This document shows, piece by piece, positions 17,491 through 26,480 of a stretch of 51,913 bases of DNA. The stretch is from contig NZ_JAFREP010000051.1 in NCBI RefSeq assembly GCF_017377855.1, forward strand, positions 1-51,913, given 5' to 3'. The DNA comes from Acanthopleuribacter pedis. Lineage in GTDB: Bacteria > Acidobacteriota > Holophagae > Acanthopleuribacterales > Acanthopleuribacteraceae. How positions within the stretch are numbered: position 1 is the first letter of the stretch; each line of letters starts with the position of its first letter. The notes under the pieces are model-generated. The model did not search any database and was not told where the DNA came from. It saw only the letters and a list, made by a program, of their open reading frames with translations. Both the position numbers and the translations under genes were made by a program.

Positions 17491-18056
17491 GACTTGCACT
17501 CCTAGCATCAATTTGGGCCGTCGTGGGCGTGGCACCGCGCCATCGATTCGGCCACTTGGAATGGTTTTGCTTATTGCAAGGAGTGGGGCCAATTCGGGTA
17601 TTTTCGGCGCACCGTTGGGTTCCACCGCAAAAAACGCACCGGGGCGGCCGTCAATCTAAAAGCTTAGGTCTCATTTTTGCAAACACTTACAACCCCTGAG
17701 GCATCTTACAGAAAACCCCTGTTTTTTTGGAAAAGCCCCCAGAAAGCGAACTGAGCGTCACCAACGAAGGTTCCTCCAAGCGTAAATCGACCAACGATAT
17801 TTCGGTGGCATGCCTTATTTCGGTTGGGACCGAAAAAAAATTCAACCACCAACCGAACGGGTCGCGGGTCGCCGTGGTACATTGAGGCACCAGTCCCTTT
17901 TATTTGCTTAAACCACGCCCCGCCCAATTCATGTTTTTGTGAATTCGGTCGACCGACTGTGCTAAAAACGAATCACTTATCAGGAAACGGCGTGGTAGCG
18001 GCAGACCAAAATTGCGTTCCAAGATCCAATCCCCAATGAATAAGGAAGGTCCGATT
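17491..18056. other. Gene-free divergent interval between katG and the VOC gene
   Basis: Contains short minus-strand frames (17687-17927) with no ribosome site or family match, which I regard as chance. The promoters of katG and of the 18057 gene must lie here. I see no clear OxyR or PerR site. Confidence 0.45.
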
Positions 18057-18479
18057 ATGTTGAATCCCTACCTCAGCTTCGACGGCCAAACCAAGGCCGC
18101 CTTCGAATTTTATCAATCCGTGTTCGGCGGCGAATTCGTCTCCAACCAAACCTTCGCCGACGCCCCGGCGGAAATGAACATCCCCGCCGAATTTCACGAC
18201 CGGGTGATGCACGTCTCCCTGCCGGTGGGTGATTCCGTGCTCATGGGCAGCGACCACGTACCCATGTTCGGCGAGCTCAAAACCGGCAACAATATTTCGA
18301 TTTCCATCGCCCCCAAGGACCGCGCCGAGGCCGACCGCATTTTCCCGCTTTTGGCCGAGGGCGGTGAAATCGGCATGCCCATGGCGGAAACCTTCTGGGG
18401 CGCCTACTTCGGCACGGCCCGCGACAAGTTCGGCATTAACTGGATGATCAATGTTGACCTGAGTCAAGCCGGCGAATAA
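18057..18479 (+). CDS. VOC family protein, PhnB-like
   Basis: A 140-residue vicinal-oxygen-chelate protein of the PhnB/YP_001273-like type: MLNPYLSFDGQTKAAFEFY, then VMHVSLPVGDSVLMGSD, then NISISIAPKDRAEADRIF and WGAYFGTARDKFGINWM. Such proteins are cytoplasmic dimers of mostly unknown substrate, related to glyoxalase and bleomycin-resistance proteins. Of three in-frame ATGs the one at 18057 fits best, with AAGGAAGG upstream and the family's usual first residues. Followed after 67 bases by the Pmp3-like gene on the same strand. Confidence 0.92.
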   Translation: MLNPYLSFDGQTKAAFEFYQSVFGGEFVSNQTFADAPAEMNIPAEFHDRVMHVSLPVGDSVLMGSDHVPMFGELKTGNNISISIAPKDRAEADRIFPLLAEGGEIGMPMAETFWGAYFGTARDKFGINWMINVDLSQAGE

Positions 18480-18546
18480 ACTGACCCGCGTTTCACCAGC
18501 CTTTTTTTACCCTTCCCAAAAAAGCAAAGCCCTTTGGAGTAGCCTT

Positions 18547-18711
18547 ATGAGTGATTTAGTCAAAATCGTTTTAGCCATTTTTCTCCCGCCGGTGGCGGCC
18601 TTCTTAGTCGTCGGTCTTACCCTTCACTTCTTTTTAAACATCATCCTGTGCCTGCTCGGCGGCATCCCCGGCATGGTTCACGCGTTGTGGTTGGTCCTTA
18701 AAAACAAGTAA
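18547..18711 (+). CDS. Pmp3/YqaE-like small membrane protein
   Basis: A 54-residue peptide made almost only of two hydrophobic helices separated by a short turn: AIFLPPVAAFLVVG, then LNIILCLLGGIPGMVHALW. The LPP pair in helix one and the LGGIPG turn before HA are the signature of the Pmp3/YqaE (UPF0057) family, small stress-linked membrane proteolipids. The family usually runs 50-60 residues. The ATG has TTTGGAG eight bases upstream. It may be co-transcribed with the VOC gene. Confidence 0.9.
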   Translation: MSDLVKIVLAIFLPPVAAFLVVGLTLHFFLNIILCLLGGIPGMVHALWLVLKNK

Positions 18712-18719
18712 TCAAGGCT

Positions 18720-18755
18720 GGGATCGGGGGTTGGGTCGGCCCATCCCCCGATCCC
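18720..18755. terminator. Hairpin between convergent genes
   Basis: A perfect 11-pair stem (18720-18730 with 18745-18755) with a 14-base loop, lying between the stop codons of the Pmp3-like gene and the convergent dehydrogenase gene. There is no T run on either side, so it is a stem-loop that may act as a weak or factor-assisted terminator for both. Confidence 0.5.
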
Positions 18756-18775
18756 TCGCAAAGATCAGCGCTCCT

Positions 18776-19795
18776 CTACGCGGTGACGAAGCCGTCCAGC
18801 ACCGTTTTGCCGATGGCTTTGCCGCTTTCTTGGTGCTCATGAGCGGCGCGCAGATTGGCTACATTGAGGACGCCGCCGATATGGTTGGCGGTGGGTATCA
18901 GCACGCCCTGATCCAACAAATCGGCCACGCGGTTGAGCAAGGTGTGTTGCACGTCCATGTCGTCGGTTTGGAACATGGGTCTCGTGAACATGAACTCCCA
19001 ACTCACGGTTAAGGCCTTGGGTTTGAGCGGCAAAATATCGAGGCTGGGCGGGTCGTCGATCACGGCGATGCGGCCGCGCGGCTCAATCGCTTTGACCACG
19101 GCGTCGAAATGGCGTTCGGTATGGGTTAGCGCCGCAACGTAACGGGGCGCGACGCCCAAGTCGGCCAGTTCCGCGTCCAGGGAACGGCGGTGGTTGATGA
19201 TGTGGTCCGCGCCCATGCGTTCGACCCAGGCCCGCGTTTCAGGACGCGAGGCGGTGGCAATCACGGTCAGGCCGGTCAGTTTTTTGGCCAACTGGATCAG
19301 CATCGAACCAACCCCGCCGGCGGCACCGATGACCAGCAGGGCATGGCCCTCGCCCTCCCCTTCACGTAAGCCGAAACAGTCGAACAACATTTCCCACGCG
19401 GTGATGCTGGTGAGCGGGATCGCGGCGGCGTCGCGGAACCCCAGCGATTCGGGTTTGCGGCCGACGATCCGTTCATCGACCAGGTGGTATTCGGCGTTGG
19501 TACCCGGCCGGGTTAAATCACCGGCGTAACATACCGGGTCGCCTACCTTAAACCGCGTCACCGCGGAACCCACCGCTTCGACCACGCCGGCGGCGTCGTA
19601 ACCAAGCACGCGGTGGTCGCCTTCCGGTGCCATCAGGGCGCGGACTTTGACATCAACCGGGTTCATCGAAACCCCGCGCACGGCGACCAACAGATCGTGG
19701 GGGCCGGGTTTTGGTTTGGGCAGCAGCACTTCAACAAGGGCGTTTTCCGCGCCAATCGGGCCGGCTTCTCGGTGCACAATGGCTTTCATCTTCAT
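18776..19795 (-). CDS. MDR-type zinc-free alcohol dehydrogenase / quinone reductase
   Basis: A 339-residue medium-chain dehydrogenase close to the TIGR02817 group: N-terminal GroES-like part with SMNPVDVKVR and LGYDAAGVVEAVG, then the nucleotide site LVIGAAGGVGSML. The cysteines and histidine that bind catalytic and structural zinc in classical alcohol dehydrogenases are missing, so it is more likely an NADPH-dependent quinone or enone reductase. GGAGG precedes the ATG at 19795. Last gene of a four-gene operon, 16 bases after the SDR stop. Confidence 0.9.
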   Translation of the reverse strand: MKMKAIVHREAGPIGAENALVEVLLPKPKPGPHDLLVAVRGVSMNPVDVKVRALMAPEGDHRVLGYDAAGVVEAVGSAVTRFKVGDPVCYAGDLTRPGTNAEYHLVDERIVGRKPESLGFRDAAAIPLTSITAWEMLFDCFGLREGEGEGHALLVIGAAGGVGSMLIQLAKKLTGLTVIATASRPETRAWVERMGADHIINHRRSLDAELADLGVAPRYVAALTHTERHFDAVVKAIEPRGRIAVIDDPPSLDILPLKPKALTVSWEFMFTRPMFQTDDMDVQHTLLNRVADLLDQGVLIPTANHIGGVLNVANLRAAHEHQESGKAIGKTVLDGFVTA

Positions 19796-19811
19796 TCGAT
19801 TTCCTCCACTT

Positions 19812-20621
19812 TTATTGGGTAAGGCCGGTTAGCGTGGCGGCGGTTTCCACCACGGCGCGGCGTAGGTTGGGGTCTGAGGCGTCGGCATGGGCCGGCGCGA
19901 AACGCTGATGATCGTTGTCGTAATAACGGCCTGAGGCATCGGCGAATTCGTCCGACAACGCGGCTCGCGTAAGAATATCGGCGCCGATGCGCAGGTCGCC
20001 GCCGGCCATGCCGTAGGCTTCCTTCACCATCTTGCTGCCCAAAAACGAGGCGGGGTTCACGGCCACCACCACCAAACCACGGGCCGCGTATTGGTTCGCC
20101 TGGTGGAACGAAATCACCGTGAGCGCGAGTTTGCTCTGGGCATAGGCGCTGTTGTCGGACAGCCGCCGTTCACCGCGCATCGCGGCCAGGTCAACCGAGG
20201 CCTGGGCCGCCGAACTTACGTTGACGATCCGAGCGCCCGCGGGGAGCAGCGGCAACAACCGTTCGGTTAACAGGAAGGGCGCCAGGGTGTTCACCACAAA
20301 CCGCACGTCCAAGCCACCTTTGGTTTCGGGTTGGGCGGTGCGAAACACGCCGGCGTTGTGGATCACGGCGTCCAAGCGCTTGTGATCGCCGCGAATGCGT
20401 TCGGCCAATTGCGCCACCTCGGCCAAATCGGAGAGGTCGGCCCTGTACGTCAGCACCCGGCCTTCGTCCGCGAGGGCCACGAGGTGGTTGTACACATCAG
20501 CCAACTTTTCGGGATTGCGACCGTGAATCAGAACACGGCAGCCCTTGGCGAGCAACATTTCGGCGGTTTTCAAACCAATGCCGTCGGTGGCACCGGTCAC
20601 GAGGAGGGTTTTAGGGGACAT
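19812..20621 (-). CDS. Short-chain dehydrogenase/reductase
   Basis: A 269-residue classical SDR-like enzyme. TGATDGIG is the NAD(P) glycine motif, NAGVF the structural NAG motif, VNVSSAAQ carries the catalytic serine, and YAQSK the catalytic tyrosine and lysine. The HGRNPEKL segment after strand two (arginine) points to NADP. The substrate is unknown; the layout resembles retinol-dehydrogenase-like and WW-domain-type SDRs. GAGGAG lies before the ATG and overlaps the stop of the LLM gene nine bases upstream, so coupled translation is likely. Confidence 0.93.
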   Translation of the reverse strand: MSPKTLLVTGATDGIGLKTAEMLLAKGCRVLIHGRNPEKLADVYNHLVALADEGRVLTYRADLSDLAEVAQLAERIRGDHKRLDAVIHNAGVFRTAQPETKGGLDVRFVVNTLAPFLLTERLLPLLPAGARIVNVSSAAQASVDLAAMRGERRLSDNSAYAQSKLALTVISFHQANQYAARGLVVVAVNPASFLGSKMVKEAYGMAGGDLRIGADILTRAALSDEFADASGRYYDNDHQRFAPAHADASDPNLRRAVVETAATLTGLTQ

Positions 20622-20630
20622 GGTTTCTCC

Positions 20631-21671
20631 TCACCCTTCCGTTGCATCAGAAGGAATGTTTTGGGTTTGGTTTTGATGAAAGCCGGGCAAAACCTCGCGA
20701 GACAAACGCGCCAGGGTGATCTCCAGATCGGCCCGGTTAAAGCGCAGGTTGAGCGCCACGTGATGGACACCGGCACTTTGGTAGGCACGCAACAAAGCCC
20801 GCAACGCATGTACCCCGCAACGCACGCCCAGGTGGATCGGCCGAACAGGTGCGTCGGGATCGTCTTGAAGGTCGAGGTACAAGGGTTGCATCACGGGTTT
20901 GGGGCCGACCCCTTGTTCGTGCAGGCGATTGCGCCATTCAAGAAGCACGCGCGCCTGGTACAAGGGATCGCGGGGATAGGTCATCCAACCGTCGGCGTTG
21001 CGCGCGGTCCAGGCCGGATCTTGGCGACTGCCGCCGGTCACCAATAGCGGCAGCCGGCCGGCAACGGGTTTCGGCAGCAGATCCATGCCCCCGTCGACCC
21101 GTCCCCAATCATTCGCAAAGGTCGGCCGCGGCGCCGCGACGCGCCGCAGGTAATCAAAGCTTTGGCGGAACCGCGCACCGCGCGACTCAAACGGCTGGGC
21201 CAAGGCCGGGTATTCCTCGGGTCGGTCTCCTGAGGCAACCCCCAGGATCAATCGCCCACCCGAAAGCACATCGGCCGAGGCAGCGGCTTTGGCCACGTGG
21301 GCCGGGTGGCGTAGCGGCAAAACGATGCTTGCCATGCCCAGGGCGATCCGCTCGGTGCGCGCGGCTAAATAACCCAGGTACACAAAAGGATCGTACACCT
21401 GGCCGGCATCGCCGAAGGACGGCACGTTAAACGGCACGTCCCGAAGCCAAACCGCGGCATAACCCAGTTCTTCCGCGGCCTGAATGCGCGCGTCCTGCCC
21501 GTCCATCGACGGCACCGGTCCATGGGGATAAGCACCAACCGGCACGACCAAACCCAGACTCAATTGTCCCGGCTGGAACACGCTGTTATACCCGCGATTC
21601 AGCCGAGCAAAGGCCGCGGGTTTCGTATCACCGGCGGGGGCAACCGGGGTCGGCATCGGAACGGCCGTCAT
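20631..21671 (-). CDS. LLM-class flavin-dependent oxidoreductase (TIGR03571-like)
   Basis: A 346-residue luciferase-like monooxygenase fold. Typical stretches are LGLVVPVGAYPHG, AAEELGYAAVWLRDVPF, RIALGMASIVLPLRHPAH and SGGRLILGVASGDRPEEYP. It would use FMN, less likely F420, to oxidise an unknown organic substrate. The start at 21671 shares one base with the stop of the crotonase gene (TAATG); the longer open frame upstream is the crotonase gene read out of frame. Second gene of the operon. Confidence 0.92.
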   Translation of the reverse strand: MTAVPMPTPVAPAGDTKPAAFARLNRGYNSVFQPGQLSLGLVVPVGAYPHGPVPSMDGQDARIQAAEELGYAAVWLRDVPFNVPSFGDAGQVYDPFVYLGYLAARTERIALGMASIVLPLRHPAHVAKAAASADVLSGGRLILGVASGDRPEEYPALAQPFESRGARFRQSFDYLRRVAAPRPTFANDWGRVDGGMDLLPKPVAGRLPLLVTGGSRQDPAWTARNADGWMTYPRDPLYQARVLLEWRNRLHEQGVGPKPVMQPLYLDLQDDPDAPVRPIHLGVRCGVHALRALLRAYQSAGVHHVALNLRFNRADLEITLARLSREVLPGFHQNQTQNIPSDATEG

Positions 21672-22516
21672 TATTGAATCTCCTGCAAGCCGGGCAGTAA
21701 GTTGTGCCAATCGCGTTGGTTGTTCATGTCGAACTGGGCACCGTTGTCGTCGGCGTATTGAAAGCGTTGAATCGCCGGTGTTTGGCTGGTCGCCTGGTAA
21801 AGCTGATAGGCTTCTTCTTGGAGCGCCGCGTCGATGGGCAGATCGATGGACGCGTAAACCGCGCGTTTGCAGGCGGCAATCGAAGCGGCGGGCCACAAGG
21901 CGATGCGGCGCGCAAGCGCTTCAACATGGGGACCAATTTCGTCGGCATCGAGCGCTTTGTTGACCGTGCCGTAGGCGGCGGCTTGATCGGCATCAAAGTC
22001 CTCGGCGCCCAAAATAATTTCCAAGGCGCGACCCAAACCCACCTGACGGGCCATGCGCGAGGCACCCCCGCCGCAGGGCAAAATACCCATGCCGACTTCC
22101 ATTTGCATGAACCGTGCTTTGCCGCGTGCGGCAAAACGCATGTCACAGGCCAGGGCGAATTCATGGCCGCCGCCGCGGGCAAAACCCTCGATTTTGGCGA
22201 TCGTCGCCTGGGGCAGTCGGCTCACCCGTTCCAGCGTCTTTTGCAGGTCGAGCAAAACCACGTTTTCGCGGGAAACCGCCTCGGTGCTCATCTCTTTGAG
22301 GAAGTTGGTATCGGCGTGGGCCACAAATATCTCGGGATGGGCCGATTCGAACACGACGACCTTCACGGTGGGGTCCTGTTCGAGGTCGTCGGCCAGACGG
22401 TTGAGGTCGGCCAACATCGGCAGGCCTTGAATATTAACGGGTGGAAAGTCGAAGGTTACCCAAGCAATCGCTTGTTCAATGGAAACGCGAAAGGTTTGAA
22501 AATCTTGGTACGGCAT
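21671..22516 (-). CDS. Enoyl-CoA hydratase/isomerase family protein
   Basis: A 281-residue crotonase-fold protein. The oxyanion-hole segment is AKIEGFARGGGHEFALACD, with a glutamate at the place of the first catalytic acid, and MEVGMGILPCGGG covers the second one, so hydratase activity is plausible. Unusually the CoA-binding A(D/G)A segment reads VAHADTNFLKEM. Start at 22516 chosen for the GGGAG upstream and the MPYQDFQT opening; an earlier ATG at 22567 has no site. First gene of the operon, divergent from a LysR gene 121 bases away. Confidence 0.9.
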   Translation of the reverse strand: MPYQDFQTFRVSIEQAIAWVTFDFPPVNIQGLPMLADLNRLADDLEQDPTVKVVVFESAHPEIFVAHADTNFLKEMSTEAVSRENVVLLDLQKTLERVSRLPQATIAKIEGFARGGGHEFALACDMRFAARGKARFMQMEVGMGILPCGGGASRMARQVGLGRALEIILGAEDFDADQAAAYGTVNKALDADEIGPHVEALARRIALWPAASIAACKRAVYASIDLPIDAALQEEAYQLYQATSQTPAIQRFQYADDNGAQFDMNNQRDWHNLLPGLQEIQ

Positions 22517-22628
22517 GGTCAAAACTCCCTGTTCGTTTGCGCATCGTTGCGCTTTGTCGACTTTCAATCTATCATCTTGATTTTTTAAATAAAGACCTTA
22601 GAATGGAGTTCAGAATTCGGTTATTGGA

Positions 22629-22634
22629 TATAAT
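22629..22634 (+). promoter_or_regulatory. TATAAT box just before the LysR start
   Basis: A perfect -10 hexamer ends four bases before the GTG start codon. No -35 match is evident at 16-18 bases. If used, transcription would start at or within a few bases of the GTG, giving a leaderless message. No ribosome-binding site is visible for this gene, which agrees with that reading. Confidence 0.45.
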
Positions 22635-22637
22635 CTC

Positions 22638-23546
22638 GTGGATATCGAAGCAATTCGCCTGTTTGTGGCGGCGAGTGAAAAACGCAACATCAGCGCGGCC
22701 GGCCGCGATTTGGGTTTGGCCCCGGCGGTGGCAAGCGCGCGGCTGGCAAAGCTGGAAACAACACTGCAAGCGGACTTGCTGCACCGCTCCACGCGCAAGG
22801 TGACCCTCTCCCAAGAGGGCGCGGCCTTTCTCCCCTACGCCCGCGAAATCCTGGCCCAAGAAGCGGCGGGCCGGGCGGCACTGGGCCTGGGCAGCGCGGT
22901 GGTAACCGGCACCCTGCGCTTCACCGCCTCAAGCACCTTCGCCCAGCTTTACATCGCGCCCCTGGTGCCGGTTTTCTTGGCAACACACCCCGGCATCCAC
23001 CTCGACCTGCGGTTTTCCGACATTCCCTTCGACCTGATCGAAGGCAGTTACGACTTGGCGCTGCGCAACATGGCGCCGGCGGAGAACAGCCTCAAAAGCC
23101 GCAAATTGGCGGACGACCAACGCGTGCTCTGCGCCTCGCCCGGCTACCTTGCCGAAAAAGGCACCCCGCGCGTGCCCGAGGATTTGGCCAACCACCAATT
23201 AATCGCCTTCCGCGAACAAAAAGCCCGCCAATTGGTGGGCCGCGACGGAACCGAGGCACGTTATGATCCGGTGGGCGCGGGCAGCCGCCTGGTCATTGAC
23301 GACGGGCACAGCCAAAAAGTAATAACCCTGGCGGGCGCGGGCATTTCGATGAATTCGCTGTGGAGCGTTCACGAGGAACTGGCGGCGGGCAGCCTGGTTC
23401 GCGTCCTCCCCGATTTCGACATTCACGATCAATCAGCACTCTGGCTGGTCTACCCCAAGGCCCACGTGCTCTCGGCCAAAGTGCGCACCTTCATCGATTT
23501 CCTCCTCACCGAAATCGGCGCCAACCCACCTTGGCTTGGTAACTAG
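22638..23546 (+). CDS. LysR-family transcriptional regulator
   Basis: A 302-residue LysR protein: winged HTH in residues 1-60 (DIEAIRLFVAASEKRNISAA, then VASARLAKLETTLQADLLHRSTR) and a periplasmic-binding-like effector domain from about 90 on. The GTG start gives exactly the family's usual N-terminus, and no start codon lies upstream in frame. It is divergent from the crotonase/LLM/SDR/MDR operon and by the usual LysR arrangement probably controls it, with an intermediate of that pathway as effector. Confidence 0.93.
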   Translation: MDIEAIRLFVAASEKRNISAAGRDLGLAPAVASARLAKLETTLQADLLHRSTRKVTLSQEGAAFLPYAREILAQEAAGRAALGLGSAVVTGTLRFTASSTFAQLYIAPLVPVFLATHPGIHLDLRFSDIPFDLIEGSYDLALRNMAPAENSLKSRKLADDQRVLCASPGYLAEKGTPRVPEDLANHQLIAFREQKARQLVGRDGTEARYDPVGAGSRLVIDDGHSQKVITLAGAGISMNSLWSVHEELAAGSLVRVLPDFDIHDQSALWLVYPKAHVLSAKVRTFIDFLLTEIGANPPWLGN

Positions 23547-23574
23547 CTCTAGTCTAATCATTTACAGGACCGGC

Positions 23575-24258
23575 ATGAAAGAATCTGATCTATACCTTCC
23601 GCTAAAAGGCTTTTTGGAAAACGAAGGTTACCGCGTCAAAGGCGAAGTCCAAAAATGCGACGTGGTCGCGGTGCGCGCGCCGGAAACCCCGCTGGTGGTC
23701 GAACTCAAGCTAACACTCAACCTCGACGTGCTGTTGCAAGCGGTGGAGCGGTTGGCGGTCGCGGATCGCGTCTACATCGGCGTCCCCAAAAGCTACAAAG
23801 CCCTGTCGAAAAAACGCAAGCGGGTGGTCAAACTATTGCGGATGCTGGGCTTGGGCTTGCTGGTCATCGATCCGGCGCCGCCGGGTCGGGTTGAGGTACT
23901 GCTGGACCCCGGTCCGTACCAGCCACGCCCGTCCAAACGCAAGCGCCAACGGCTGCTCAACGAGTTCGAACGCCGCGAGGGCGATCCCAACCTGGGCGGC
24001 ACGGCAACCCGCAAAGGCATCATGACCTCCTACCGCCAGCGCGCGCTGGCCATTGCACGTTTTTTGGAAGCGAGCGGCCCCACCCGCGCGGCGCTGGTCG
24101 CCAAGCAACTCCAAGACCCCAAGGTGCGCGACATCATGTACCGCAACGTCTACGGCTGGTTCGAACGGCGCGGCAAAGGCGTCTACGGGTTATCACCGAG
24201 GGGCAAAGCCGAACTCCCGGCGTGGCAAAAGCCGGAAAACCGCCATGATGAAACCTAA
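23575..24258 (+). CDS. DUF2161 putative PD-(D/E)XK nuclease-fold protein
   Basis: A 227-residue protein that begins MKESDLYLPLKGFLENEGY and carries CDVVAVRAPETPLVVELKL, the D...ExK pattern of the nuclease superfamily. Residues 110-140 are strongly basic (RPSKRKRQRLLNEFERREG), and the end (SGPTRAALVAKQL ... GWFERRGKGVYGLSPRG) looks like a small winged helix. DUF2161 proteins are predicted nucleases of unknown role. It follows the LysR gene after 28 bases and may share its message. It converges on the aminotransferase gene with 19 bases between stops. Confidence 0.85.
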   Translation: MKESDLYLPLKGFLENEGYRVKGEVQKCDVVAVRAPETPLVVELKLTLNLDVLLQAVERLAVADRVYIGVPKSYKALSKKRKRVVKLLRMLGLGLLVIDPAPPGRVEVLLDPGPYQPRPSKRKRQRLLNEFERREGDPNLGGTATRKGIMTSYRQRALAIARFLEASGPTRAALVAKQLQDPKVRDIMYRNVYGWFERRGKGVYGLSPRGKAELPAWQKPENRHDET

Positions 24259-24277
24259 AAGAAGCGGCCACCCCTGG

Positions 24278-25579
24278 TTAGTCTTCCGTTTGCTTCAACC
24301 AGTCGATCACGCGGTCGACAGCTTCGAGCACCCTAGCGCAGTAGCGCGGTAAATAGGATTCGGGGGCCGGGGGATGGTTGCCCGACGCCGCCAAGGCCGC
24401 GAGGGCCGCACCGCCGTCGAAATCGACGTAGGCCAGGCGGGCGGTGAGTTCTTCGCGCGGTCGGCCGAAGTCGGAGCCGGGCAGGATGGCGACGCCGGTT
24501 TCATCCAGTAGCCGGGCGCACAAGGTGGGGCCGTCTTCGATCCCACGGGCGCGCAGGTTTTCCGCGTGGGCGGAGAAGTTGGGAAATAGGTAGAAACCGC
24601 CCTTGGGCGTGGCGACGGCGACATCGGCTTGCTGCAGTTTTTTGGTGATGTGACGGCCCAAGGCACCGCAGATGCGTCGGCTCAGCGCGATGTAATGGTC
24701 GATGTCGGGGTTGTCCGCGAAGCCTTCAATGGCGGCGTATTGGATGGGCGCGCTGGTGGAGGTGTAGGTTTCACTGGCGACACTCGCCATGCCTTCCAGC
24801 AACCACTGCAACGCGGGTGGGAACGCAAAGGTGCCCAATCGCCAACCGCCGGCACCGCACCATTTGGACAGGCCGTTGCTGACAATGGTGCCCTCGGGGT
24901 AATAACGCGCGATGGAGACGTGTTGGCCCTGGTGATGCAACCCACTGTAAATCTCGTCGGCGAGAAGGATGACCTTGTATTGACGCGCTACCTTAGCCAG
25001 CGCCTTGAGTTCGGCGGCGGGGTAGGTGGAGCCGGTGGGGTTGGCCGGGTAGTTGAGGATGACGATGCGCGGGTAACTGGAATCCTCGCTGCAAAATAGG
25101 GCCAAATCCTCGGGCATCAACCGCCAATCGTTTTTTTCCTGGGTGGCCAGCCAACGCACCTTGCGCCCGATGATTTGCGCCTGGGGTGCGTAGCTGACCC
25201 AACTCGGAGAAGGCACCACGAGGTCGCCGTAGTAGGTGATTTGCAGCAGAAACATCAGTTCCTTGGTGCCAGGTCCGACGAGGATGTTTTCGGCGCAAAA
25301 GTCCAAATGCTGGGTGCGTCGGTGGTAGGCGGCGACGGCCTCGCGCAAGGCGTAAAGGCCGCGGACCGGCAGGTAATCCTTTTCGGCGGCGTGGGCTTGC
25401 AAAGCGGCAACCACCGAGGGCGGCACGGGAAACGGCGATTGGCCCAAACCCAGTTTGTAGACTTGTTTGCCTTCGGCGGCCAAGCGCGCGGAGGTTTGGT
25501 TTATGGCAAGGGTGGCGGAATCGCCCAGACCGCGCACGTTGAGGTTCAACTGAATGTTGTGATCGGTTTTTTTTCTCAT
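24278..25579 (-). CDS. Class I/II aminotransferase
   Basis: A 433-residue PLP enzyme of the aspartate aminotransferase fold. NYPANPTG holds the PLP-contacting asparagine (N180), LADEIYSG the aspartate and tyrosine (D208, Y211), and SNGLSKWCGAGGWRLG the Schiff-base lysine K239. The C-terminal half has the substrate-carboxylate region around GSDFGRP. Closest in feel to bacterial aspartate or aromatic aminotransferases of subgroup I-gamma; the amino donor is not predictable. The ribosome site is weak, so the start could lie a few codons downstream. Transcribed alone. Confidence 0.93.
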   Translation of the reverse strand: MRKKTDHNIQLNLNVRGLGDSATLAINQTSARLAAEGKQVYKLGLGQSPFPVPPSVVAALQAHAAEKDYLPVRGLYALREAVAAYHRRTQHLDFCAENILVGPGTKELMFLLQITYYGDLVVPSPSWVSYAPQAQIIGRKVRWLATQEKNDWRLMPEDLALFCSEDSSYPRIVILNYPANPTGSTYPAAELKALAKVARQYKVILLADEIYSGLHHQGQHVSIARYYPEGTIVSNGLSKWCGAGGWRLGTFAFPPALQWLLEGMASVASETYTSTSAPIQYAAIEGFADNPDIDHYIALSRRICGALGRHITKKLQQADVAVATPKGGFYLFPNFSAHAENLRARGIEDGPTLCARLLDETGVAILPGSDFGRPREELTARLAYVDFDGGAALAALAASGNHPPAPESYLPRYCARVLEAVDRVIDWLKQTED

Positions 25580-25769
25580 CCGTGCTCGCTTCAGCCCCTA
25601 CAATCTTGCCATCAGCCGGCAGAACCGAGTCACCAGCGGGGACAAAATCACAAACCCCTGGTGAACCGTTATTTGGTGAAATCACAAAACTGAAGCCGTT
25701 CCAGTCGCCAAACGGATTTTCGCTTGTTATTCCTTCAATCGGCCAACGACGCGGGAACCTTAGCCGGCG

Positions 25770-26480
25770 TCAAGGTAGATCACGTTGTAAACGATAACCG
25801 GCCTTGCGCACGGTGAGGATGTGTTTGGGATGAACGGGGTCTTCTTCCAACTTCTTGCGTAGTTCCCCAATGTGGGTGTCGACGGTACGGGTGAGCACGT
25901 CACCGGGATAACCCCATACCTCTTGAATTAGTTCCAGCCTCGGGGCGACGGCGCCCTCGCGCTGCAGCAGGGCCAGCAACAGTTCGTACTCTTTCGGGGC
26001 CAAGGCGACGACCGCGCCGTCACGGCGCACCTCGCGCGCGGCGGGCACCACTTCCACGCTGCCGAAACGAATTACCGCGAGACTCGGCGCCGCATCAGCC
26101 GGTTCGCGCGCAACATGGCGCCGCAACAGGGATTCGATGCGTGCCAACAATTCCAACACGCTAAAGGGTTTGGTGAGGTATTGATCCGCGCCGAAGCGGA
26201 AACCACGCACGCGGTCCAGTTCCTCGTCGCGCGCGGTGAGAATCAGCACCGGCATGTCGAACCCTTCCTCGCGCAAGGTTCGCAACACCCGGAAGCCGTC
26301 CATGCCCGGCAGCATCAAGTCAAGCACCACCAGGTCCGGTGTGTTTTCCCGTGCGGCGTCCAAGGCCAACCGCCCGTCAGCCACCACCGCTACCCGGTAA
26401 CCTTCTATTTCAAGGTTGTTTTTCAGACCGTAGGCCAAATTTTCGTTGTCCTCGACGATTAACACCTTCTTGCCGCTCAT
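25770..26480 (-). CDS. OmpR-family response regulator
   Basis: A 236-residue response regulator. The receiver domain (1-120) has the acidic pair E10/D11, the phosphorylated D54 in VVLDLMLPGMDG and the lysine of LTKPFS. The OmpR/PhoB winged helix follows (ALAPKEYELLLALLQREG, then TRTVDTHIGELRKKLE and KAGYRL). Its ATG overlaps the stop of the kinase gene by four bases (ATGA), so kinase and regulator are made together. Targets unknown; the cytochrome gene divergent from the pair is the nearest candidate. Confidence 0.96.
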   Translation of the reverse strand: MSGKKVLIVEDNENLAYGLKNNLEIEGYRVAVVADGRLALDAARENTPDLVVLDLMLPGMDGFRVLRTLREEGFDMPVLILTARDEELDRVRGFRFGADQYLTKPFSVLELLARIESLLRRHVAREPADAAPSLAVIRFGSVEVVPAAREVRRDGAVVALAPKEYELLLALLQREGAVAPRLELIQEVWGYPGDVLTRTVDTHIGELRKKLEEDPVHPKHILTVRKAGYRLQRDLP

